From an uncultured Oscillospiraceae bacterium (GTDB lineage: Bacteria > Bacillota > Clostridia > Oscillospirales > Oscillospiraceae), in NCBI GenBank assembly GCA_934646005.1, contig CAKUED010000014.1, forward strand, positions 6,334-70,333: a stretch of DNA of 64,000 bases, written 5' to 3'. The position numbers and the translations under genes are program-made. Positions 25,742 through 35,600 of the stretch are shown in pieces. Every line of letters begins with the position of its first letter. Within the stretch, counting starts at the first letter, position 1. Under the pieces are notes generated by a model that was not told the origin of the DNA, searched no databases, and saw nothing but the letters and a program-made list of their open reading frames with translations.

Positions 25742-26442
25742 AGTCCTTCCTCCTCCGCGGCGCGGCGCATGGTGTCAAAACTCAGCCGCGCGGCGGCTTC
25801 CTCCGGGCGGTTTTCCAGCAGAAAGACCGGGATCTCCCGCAGGAGCTTGTCGAGCGACGCGAGCAGCAGGTCCATCCCGCGCGCTTGCAGCCGATAGGTC
25901 GTCTGCGCCAGCACGAGCGGCAGCGCCTGCGCGCTGCTCAAGCGCCGGATGCGATTTTCCTGCGCCTGCTCCAAAAAGCAGATGCCGCCGAGCGCCCATT
26001 TCTGGTTCAGGTTGATGCCGTCCTTGCCGCACCACGGCGTGCCGTAGGCGTACCAGCGCCCATCCAGACGGCGCAGCGCGGGCTTGTCGTCGTTGAACAC
26101 CTGCACGGCTTCGCCGAACGTCTGCTGCCACAGGCGCGTGTGGGTGGATTTGCCGCGCCCGCACGGGCCGGAGAAGAGGTATGCCCGCCCCTCCAGCGCC
26201 GCCGCCGACGCGTGGAGCATCAACCCGCCATAGCGGAGCAGATGGCTGTAAAACTGCCGCCCGGATTCCATGTATTCCAGCAGCGCAGGGTCAAGCCCCA
26301 CCCAGCCTTCCGGGTCATAATACTCCTGCCGGATGACGATGTCCGCCTTAGCGTCCTCGTCTGCGAGGTACGCCCGACAGCGGGGGGACATCCCCCCCGC
26401 CGCCGGAATCTCAGTAAAGAGTTCCGCGATTTTACAGAGCAT
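25738..26442 (-). CDS. HPr-kinase-like protein, PqqD-associated
   Basis: A 234-residue relative of the HprK kinase domain. The P-loop is GPCGRGKSTHT (about 92-102), followed by NDDKPALRRLDG (about 117-128), which takes the place of the HprK metal-binding region, and YGTPWCGKDGIN (about 133-144). HprK-like kinases in paeninodin-type lasso clusters phosphorylate a Ser of the peptide. The true HprK of sugar regulation is longer and has an N-terminal domain that is missing here. The ATG shares one base with the stop of the 53-residue peptide gene (TAATG), and the stop overlaps the PqqD-like gene. Phosphorylation of that peptide is the natural prediction. Confidence 0.85.
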   Translation of the reverse strand: MLCKIAELFTEIPAAGGMSPRCRAYLADEDAKADIVIRQEYYDPEGWVGLDPALLEYMESGRQFYSHLLRYGGLMLHASAAALEGRAYLFSGPCGRGKSTHTRLWQQTFGEAVQVFNDDKPALRRLDGRWYAYGTPWCGKDGINLNQKWALGGICFLEQAQENRIRRLSSAQALPLVLAQTTYRLQARGMDLLLASLDKLLREIPVFLLENRPEEAAARLSFDTMRRAAEEEGL

Positions 26443-26603
26443 TAAGGGTTCTGATAGCCATTGTCATCAATGGGAAACGGCGGATTGACATCGCCCTTAC
26501 CGCTGCCGGTGATCGGAGGAAGTGTGCCTCCATCCATCAGCACGTCCTCAACGGCGAAACTGACCTTTTCCACTGTGGGCTTTTCATACTGCTTATTCAT
26601 CAT
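26442..26603 (-). CDS. 53-residue candidate RiPP precursor with YxxP leader motif
   Basis: A small gene whose GGAGG ribosome site lies in the last codons of the giant gene upstream, with a TAATG stop-start overlap to the kinase gene. The peptide begins MMNKQYEKPTVEKVSF and then has an acidic turn AVEDVLMDGG, a Pro/Gly-rich part and a C-terminus GYQNP. The segment YEKPTVEKVSF fits the YxxPxL/V pattern that PqqD-like B1 proteins bind in lasso-peptide leaders. The presumed core (about residues 24-53) has Thr, Ser, several Asp and four Pro, and no Cys. No Gly-x(6-7)-Asp/Glu lasso ring is convincing and no cyclase is encoded nearby, so I call it a candidate RiPP or phosphopeptide, not a lasso peptide. 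Confidence 0.7.
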   Translation of the reverse strand: MMNKQYEKPTVEKVSFAVEDVLMDGGTLPPITGSGKGDVNPPFPIDDNGYQNP

Positions 26604-26609
26604 CTCAGA

Positions 26610-29600
26610 TTATCCTCCAATCGTGTAAGTCTGCGCATCAACGCTGTGGGTAAAGAATGCGCACTCGAGCTGCGGAGTCATTTTGAACTCAACACCATCC
26701 AGGTTGAGGCTGTTGAAGCCGCTGATGGTCATCGTGAAGTACGCAATCGGCTTCTCCGCAGTTGCCTTACCGGCGATGCCAGCAAGCGTGCTGTGCTTGA
26801 AGCTGAAGATCGACTTGTTCCCGTTCCACTCAGCCAGATAGGTGAGCTGCACGCTGTTCTTGTCAGCCTTGATCTTATCCCAAGCCTCGAGGTTCGTAAA
26901 CTCAAGCTGAACAGCGAACATCACAGAGTTCTTATCATTGCTTACCTTCGTGCCATACGCTGCAAACGCGTACTTGTACAGACGATAGCCTTCGCCGTCC
27001 TTGATTGCGAGATAGCCGTTCTCAGCAGGAAGCTGCGAGCTAGCCATGTCGCCGACCTTCAGCAGACCAGTGCCGTCTGCGGAGTCGATGATCTTGCCGA
27101 AGCCAAGCAGCTTGCCCTTGATATCCAGCGTCTTGCCGTTCAGGTCGATGGTCTTGTTGGAATCGACGATGAAGTATTTGTCCGCAACCTCGACAGTTTC
27201 CTTCAGCAGCATAATGGTCTTGCCATTCGTTGCATCGTCGTCCAGCAGGTCCTTCAGATTGCCATAAGCGACCGTGTCACCGTTCATGTAGTAGGCGTTA
27301 TATTCGCTTTCCTTAACAGTGTAGAGACCGTCAGTCTGCACATCCGTCGGCACATAGCCGAGTGCGCAGAACTCTTCAGGAACTTTGCTGGAGAAGCGAC
27401 CGCCGGAAACTTCGATGGTGCGCGTCGCAGTCGTTGTGTCGTCGGACTTGACGAACTTCTTGATAGCGTCGCCCTGGCTGGTGAACTTGCCGCCGGTGAC
27501 GTTGAGGGCGATGTCGTAGCTGTAGCCGCCCTCGACGTACAGCGCGTAGCCTTCCGCCTCGATCGCGCCAGTGCCGCCGCCGTAGTAGTTGGTGGGCTCT
27601 TTCGCCGCAGCGTTCGCCTTGATCTCCGTCTCGTCGCCGGAAATGTTCACCGTGCCGCCCTTGATCGCAACACCCAGCTTTTCGCCGGTGATCTTGCTAT
27701 TCTCAATGGTCAGCGTGCCGTTCGTCGGGTAGTAGATGCCGGTGTCGCCCGCCTCGATGGTGGAGTTCTTGATGACCGTCTTGTTGCCGGTCAGCGTGCC
27801 GTTCACGCCGAGACCGCTCGTCTTACCCTTCAGCGTCACGCCGTCAAGCGTCAGCTTCAGGTTGTTGGCAGAGCCAGCCTCAGAGGTGGAATTATACTCA
27901 CCGTACACCACATAGTTGACCGAGCCCTTGATCGTGCCGTTCTTGATCGTCAGATCAACGTTCGGGCTTCTAAGCTCGATCACAGCAGTATCCTGCGCGC
28001 CCGTGTAGTTGTAGGTCTTGCCGTTCAGGTCAAGCGTGACCGGCTTCGTTGCGCTGGGCGGATAGAACGGTTTCACAGCGCCCGTGTAGTCACCGAGCAA
28101 CTTCACCGTGCCGCCTGCCTCAGGCAGCAGCGCGATGGCGCTTCTCAGACCATCGTCAATGCCGAACGCATAATTCTTGCCGTCCGCAGTGACACCATAG
28201 CCCGTGCCAAGAAGTTCAGTTGCCTTCGCCTCTTCCGTGTAAAGCAGACGTGCATAACCCGAAAGTTTGAGGGGCATCGACCCGTTTGCCGGAGTCAGCG
28301 TTGCATTTTCCACAATCACATCCGTGACTGTACCGATGGACCAGACATGCAGAGCTTCCTGCTTTGCAGACACCAGCGTGCCATTCTTGACAGTGACCGT
28401 GTAAACCGTGTCAGCATTGCCACCAAGGTTAATGTACATCGCAAAACCGTTGCTATTGGTCACGGTATGCCTGTTCAGGTCGATGGTCACAGGCGCTTTC
28501 GTCACCTTCAGCGGAGACGTGTCGGTGTAATCCTTCAACAGAGTCAGCGTTTCGCCAGCCTTCAGAGCGCCAGCAGCCGCGCTAATGTTGACGTACAGCA
28601 CCTCTTCACCGTTCGCGGTAGTGATCTTCGCAGCAGCGTCAGCTTCCGCCAGTTCAGTGAACTGATAGTAGTTCTTGCCATCCTTTTCGACCGCCTTCAG
28701 CGTCGTGCCTGCGGGCAGACCGTTCGTGAAGGTGTTCTCGAAGTAGGCGTTTTCAGTAGCAGTCAGCGTCGGAGCGTACGTCGTGCTGAACGTGCCGATG
28801 ATACCGCTGTTGAAGTTCACCGTGGTGTTGTCGGAGCTGACAATCAGCGTGCCGATCTGGACGTTGGTATACACACCGTCTGCCGTGCCGATCGTAGCAG
28901 TCTTAACGCTGCTGTTCAGCGTCAGCTTTTCGATCACACCCTTGGTGATGACGAAATCAGAACTGGTCGAAACGCCTTTCAGCTTGCCGCCATTCACAAT
29001 AACGTTTTTGCTGTTGCTGATTGCACCGCCAGCGCCTTCGATCTCGCCGCCGTTCACAGTGACTGTACCAGCCCAGTAGCCCTGAATCGCATTGTAGCTG
29101 TTGCTGACCAGTTTGCCGCCGGTCGCGGAATCCATAACCGTCAGATCAGCGCCAACATTGATGTTCTTGTACGCACTCAGCGTCAGAGTCTTGCCGTTCA
29201 AATCGAGCGTGCCAGCCTTGCTGAGGCTCGCGCCCACGCTGGACTCGCAGTTAGCCAGCAGCTTCAGCGTGCCGCCGTTGGCTGCCCAGTAGTTCAGAGC
29301 GTCGTCGATTTTCTCATACGCCTTGACCGAGCCGCCGTCGGCATCCAGAATCTGCGCAGCCATGCGGGGCTTCGCCGTAAACGTGCCGTCGGTGTTTTTA
29401 TCAACGCCAACGCCCTCCGCTACGAAGCTCGTACCTGCGCCCTCAGCAGGATTGTTGCGCGGGTCGAAGTTTTCAAACGTACCGCCATTGACGGTAAAGC
29501 CAGCCCTGCCAGCCGTATAACTGCTATCATAGCAATTCAGCGTGAAGCGATACGGATCGCCGTCAGTCTTTTTCTGCTGGATGGAGAAGTGACCGCCGTT

Positions 29601-32600
29601 GATCGTAACCTTACCATCAAATGCGTAGATGGCACTGATATTACCAACATAAGTACCAGCATTCACAGTCAGCGTAGTATCCGCGTCCTGCACGTCCAGT
29701 GCGTAGCAGTCATTTTCTTTCGCCTTGAGCGCACCGCCGCCAACCGTGTCGTTGATGGTCAGATTGCCGCCGTTGCGCACAGAGATCAGCGACCAGTCAT
29801 TCGCGGTCACGTCGTTCCAAAGATCAGCACTATTGCTGATGGTCTTGCCATTCAGCTCAAGCGTGATGGTCTTTTCCGCGACGACCAGCGTCTTGGAAAG
29901 GTCGATGTTCGCCAGCAGCGTGATGGTGTCGTCAGCTTTTGCCGCCGCGATTGCGTCCGTGAGGGTGGCATACTTGGTCTCGCCGATCTGTGCGACCTTG
30001 ATCGTATCGACCGTGTAAGTACCATTTCCGTTATTGGTGGAGACGTAGCCGTCCTTCACATAGGTCGTGCCTTCGCCCTCGGGGTTGGCGCTGGGATCGA
30101 AGCCGTGGAACGTACCGCCGGTGACTTCCATCTTGGCAGTGCCAGCCGCGAATGCTACATCCTTGCAGTTCAGCAGGTAGCTCTTGCTCTCGTCTTCGGT
30201 CTTAAACGTGCCGCCCTTGATGTAGGCAGTACCGTTTTCAACCTGAACCACGGTGGTCTCACAGTTGTAGCTGCCGTTTTCAACCGTCAGTGCAGCGTTC
30301 GTGCCCGCTACTGTGACACCGTAAATACCCGTGGTCACCATGCCGCCGTTGCCAACGGAATCTTTCAGCGTTACGTTCCCGGCAGTACCCCTCGTGAAAG
30401 CCGTGATTGCCGCGACCGCCGTCTCGTCGGTGCTGCTCACCTTCAACGTGTGACCGTTAAAGTCAATCGTGACGTTGGCACAGGTGCTGACCAGCGTTGT
30501 GGTCTCAATGTCCTTCAACAGCTTGACAGTCGCATTCTTGTACTGCGCCGTCGAGGATTTAAATGCACTGAGCCAGCTATCGTATTTGGTAGCCGTGCCG
30601 TCGATGGTCACTTCCACAACATACGGACCTTCGACAACAAAGAGACCATCAACTTCGTGGACTTCCTTGCCCTCGACGACCCAGCTCTCATCCGGCTTGG
30701 TGGAGTAAGTGCCGCCGGAGAGTTCGGTGACCATCGTGCCGGTGCTGCCCTCGCCTGCCTTGACAACAAGCGCGTTCTTGCCGAGCAGCTTGGCGGTCGT
30801 GCCGGAGATTTTGACCGTGCCGTTCTTCTGGTAGACGGCCGCCGCTTCGCTGCCCTCAGCGGAGCTTGCGGTGAACGTGCCGCCCTCGATGGTCAGCGTG
30901 CCTTCGGAAGCCCAGTAGATCGGACCTGCATCCCAAGCCGTGCCGTTGGAGGTCAGCGTGCCCTTATGGATGAGCACGTTGGACTTCGTGTTGACCGCCG
31001 TGCCGATGCAGTTGCCGCTCTGGCTGGTGATGTTAGCAGTGCCAACGACACCCATCGTGACCGTCCCGGTCTTGCTTGCGCTGTCGCTCACCGCGATGGA
31101 CCAGCCATCAGTAGTGATATTGGCATAGCGCACATTCAATGTACCGCCAACATTGTAAATGCCGTAGGTGCTTTCAAGCGTTACCTTAGTGGTACTCATG
31201 CTGCCGCCCAGAGCCAAGACGCTGCCGCTCATCACCTGAATGGCGAAGTTGTTGGCGCTGCCGCTGGTAGGCTCGTCGATGCGCTTGATCGTACCGTTAT
31301 TGATGGTTACGGTCGCGCTGCCCTGCGTGTAGATCTGCGCACCGTTGAGGGTGAGCGTCTTCTTGTTCAGGTCCAGCGTAACAGCCGCCGTGCCGCCGAT
31401 GCCCAAAGAGTTGGTCAGCGTGACGTCGTCCAGCAGTTTGACCGTAGCTTTCGTCCCAGCCTTGTTCGCGTCCAGAACTGCCTGTGCCAGACTGGTGTAC
31501 TGCTTGCCATTGTACTCAGCAACCGGCTTCTGCTCAACGGTGTAGCCGCCCTCGCTGTTTGTAACGAGCGTGCAATCCGCCGCGAGGTACGCCTCGTCGA
31601 ACTGCTTGTTGTAAGTACCGCCGGAGACGTTGATGTAGTCGCCAGCCTCTGCCCACTCGCCATCAGTCTTGTTGCTGTTGCTCCAAGTGAAGGCATGGAT
31701 GACTTCACCCTTCGCAGTGACAGTGGGAGCGCCCTCGATGGTCACAGTGGCAGGACCGTTGGGGTAGTTGCGATCGACCACAGAGATCGCTGCTGCGTCG
31801 TAAACAACGCCAGCCGCGCCGGTATAGCCGAGGTCCGGGTCGCCGGTAGCTGTGATGCTCGGGCTGTTGACGATCCTCAGCGTGCCGGAGCACATCTGGA
31901 TACCGCCCGTGCCGGTGATCGTGCCGCCCTGAATGTTCAGCTTGCCGGACTCAGGATGATAGATGGCGTAGTTGTCGGTCGCGGAAATGACTGCGCCAAC
32001 GCCGATAAGGATCTCCTCAGCCTTCCAACCGGTTCTATCATCGGTATTGCAGTTTGCACTGCCGTTGCCGCTGATCGCGGGGCTGGGACCAGTAGCTTCG
32101 ATCGTAGCGTTGGATACGCTGAGATATTCACCCCTGGTGGCAGAGCCGAAGATGGTCACGCCGTAAGATTCGGGAGCGAGGACCTTTGCATTCTTCCGCA
32201 AATAGAGCTTGGGGACTTTGTTCGTGTAAGCCGCCTCATTGCTGCCGATACGGATGACGGAACTGCTATTGATGATGCCCGTGCTGGTGACCGTGCCGTT
32301 TTCCAGATAGAGGTTACCCTTGTTGATCTGGAGCGCGCGGCAGCCTTTGCCGGTGAGGGTATAGCCGCCGAGGTTCAGGAGCACAGAACCGGCGTCAAAC
32401 TCCTTCGCAAAAGTGACGGTTTCCGTGATGGTGACGTTGCCCAGCAGCGTCACTTCCGTCTGACCGCCGTTCTGATGAGAAGCCGCATCGATGGCTTCCT
32501 GCAGGGACTCGTACTTCTTGCCGTTGTACACGGCAACATAAGTGCCTTCCTTGACGCCGTATTTGCCGCCGCCCATGTCCTGCGGGATATAGCCCGCGGC

Positions 32601-35600
32601 GCAGCAGTTTTCGGGAACTTCGGCATCAAACGTACCGCCGGACACACTCAGCGTGCCGCCGGAAGTGCCCATCAGTCCCTTGCCATTCGTGTTGATCGTG
32701 CCGCCCGTGACAGTCAGCGCACTCTCCTTAACAGCATTGAAGACTACTTTATCGCCCGCGTTATATGTGCCGCTTTCGATCGTCGCAGCAGCATGTTCAT
32801 CGAGCCAGACAGCATAGTAATTGCTTCCATTCACAGTCAGGTTCTTCAGCACAACGCCGCTGGCATTGTAGATGTTGATGCCGCCGGTCAACTCAACACC
32901 GTCCACGGTGAAGCTTGTGGTCTTACCCTCATCACCGATGAACAGCGCATAGGAGCTGCCCTCCAGACAAACCATCTTGCCGTTCTTGATCGTACCGCCC
33001 GTGCCTTCAAACACATGCGCAAAATTGTTGTGGCTGTAAGTGAAGGTGTTGAGATCAAGCGTCTTGCCGGTCAGATCATAGACGATGGCTTTCCCCTCAG
33101 CATCAGTTTCTGTCAGATCCGCCAGCAGCTTGATGGTGTCGCCAGCGTTTGCCGCCGCGATTGCGTCCGCGAGGGATACGAACTTCTTGCTGCCAACCTC
33201 GGCAACATAAGTGCCCGTCTGAACAGCATAGCCATCCTCATTCTTGACCGGGACGTAGCCGTCCTTGCACAGGGCATCCATGTTGTCCGGGATGCTGCTG
33301 AACGTACCGCCGGAGACGGAGACCTTGGTGCTTTCGGTGAAGGTCTCTTCCTTCTTTTCGGTGTTGTTCCAATTGTAAGCCTTGATGGCTGCGTTCGTGC
33401 CATTGGACTTGAACGTACCGCCGGAAACAGCGATCGTGCCGAAGTCCTTATAGCCGGTGCGGTTGACGATGGAGATCGCCGCGCCGTCCTGGATCGCGCC
33501 GTCATTCTCGGTCTTGGGGACTGCATCGCCGGAAACCGTGATCGCGCTGCCCGCGTTGATGCTCAGGCTGCCCGCGCAGACCTGCACGCCCATGGTCTTG
33601 GCGTTGATGGTGGAATTGTCGATGGTCAGCGTGCCGCTGCTCGGGAAGTAGATGCCGAAGCCGTTGGGGACATTCAGCGTGCTGTTTTTCAGCGTCACGG
33701 TGTCGTTCGTGTTGTTGCCGTTGGTCTCGATGCCGCTCGTGGCGGTCGTGCTCATCTGAACGCCCTCGAACACAAGAGCCGAATTGTCGTAGGTGATCGT
33801 GCCGCCCATCGCGGACGGGATCAGACCCACGAGCTGCGAGCTGACGATCTTGCCGTTCGTCACGGTCAGCGTAACGTTGGGATTGTTGATCTCAAACGCC
33901 GCGCTGTTTGCGTCCGTGCCGGTGCAGGTCCATGTGTGACCATTCAGATCGACCGTGCGGTTAATAGTGCCGGAATTAAAGGTCGAGCCGGTGGTGTAGT
34001 CGCGCAGGAGGACGATCGGCTCGCGGCTGGTGGTCTGCGCCTTGAACGCCTCTTCCATGGTGTAGTAGGAGGTTGTGCCGACACTGGCGAGGTATGCCTT
34101 TGCTACGCCGAAAGTGCCGTCGCTATTCGGCGTAACACTCGAGCCCTCAACCACATACTCACTCGGGTTACTGCTGAACGTACCGCCGGTGATCTCGATG
34201 GTCGCCTTGGCGGGATCGGTGATGCTGGTCAGATCGCCGGTCGTCGGGTCGTAGCTGCGCGTATCCAGATTGCCAGTGACCGTACCGCCGGTGATCGCGA
34301 CCTTCGCAACCTTATCGGCATTGCCATAGTTCACAGAGGTAACATCTCCGTTGACCGTGCCGCCGCTGATCGTGAGATTGGAGTTTAAACCGCCGCTGTA
34401 TGTCCAGGACGCGACGTCGCCGTTGACCGTGCCGCCCTTGATCGTCGCTCTATGCCAGTTTTCAACTGCGTAGCTGTTCGCAGAGCTCAGCGTGCCGCCG
34501 TTGAGGAACAGGTCGCCGCGGTCAACCTTGATGACAATGAAATTGTCCTGGGTGAACGTGCCGCCCTTGATGTTCAGACCGGGGTACTGGGCAACGCTGT
34601 CATCGCCGACGCGGACAAGGGACGCGCCCTTTGTACCGCCTGCACCGCTGCCATTTTTGACAGTTCCGCTTTCAAAGGTCAGCCAGCCGGCGCCCTGAAC
34701 GTCGATGACATAGTGGGAGGAAACGCCGGAGTTCTCTGCGGTATCCTCACGCATGATCGTGCCGGTCTGCGCCGCGCTGGAGTCCTTGACCGTCACGCGT
34801 GCGGTGATCGTCAGTGCAGGCTTGCGTTCGCCGGTGCTGCCGTTCAGGGTGTGACCCTTCAGGTCAAGCGTCACGTAGGGCGTGCTGATGGTGACGTTCT
34901 CGCACGTGTCGGCAAGCATCGTGACCGTCGCGTTTCTGGTTGCCGCGTCAATAGCCGCCTGAAGCGTCTCATACTTTACACCGTTTACCTCGGCAACGTA
35001 AGCACTCGTCAGCGTGCCATCGACCCACTTGTAGCCCTCGGGGGCGTCGATGGTGACGCTGTTCGACTTTGTGATGGTCGTTGCGTCGCCGGGCTTGATG
35101 GAGCTGTCGATCTTCAGCGTACCGTTGATCGTGCCGCCCTCAAGCGCCAGCTTGACATCATTCGTGTTAGTGGCGCTGCGGGAGACTTCGATGTCGCCGT
35201 TGATGGTGCTGTTGCCCTTCACGGTAACAGAGACACCAGTGTATTCGCTGTAACCGCAGGCATCAAAGGCAACACCCAGTACAGCCGGAGCTGTGATCGT
35301 GCTGTCCTCGATTACGATGTCACCGCAGTTGTTGGAGAGCGTATAACGAACAATTCTATCCGGATAATCCGCGTGCTTAGGAATATCCTTTCCGTCGAGC
35401 GTCATTTTCTCCAATGTCAGGCTGGAGTAATTTTGAATCAGAATATACGCTTTCCCGCTGTAGAGCGTACCGTTCTTCATGGCGATCTTATTGCCCTTAA
35501 GCAGCTGGAAGCCATTTGTCGTTGAGTTCGGGCTGCCGACCGTCGTACCGTCCACAGTATAAGTATGTCCGGCAAAGTCAATGGTCAAGCCGTTGTTGGA

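Noticed and set aside
26442-26603. Classifying the small peptide as a lasso peptide
   Set aside because: No Gly/Ala/Ser-x(6-8)-Asp/Glu ring layout is convincing after a plausible cleavage site, and the window has no asparagine-synthetase-like cyclase or B2 protease.
26646-34388. Plus-strand open frame of 2580 codons antisense to the giant gene (and another of 738 codons at 35565-37781)
   Set aside because: These arise from the codon bias and absence of TCA/TTA/CTA-type codons in the GC-rich repeat gene on the other strand. They have no ribosome site, and the translation is low-complexity with no domain; the minus-strand frame has a signal peptide and clear repeats.
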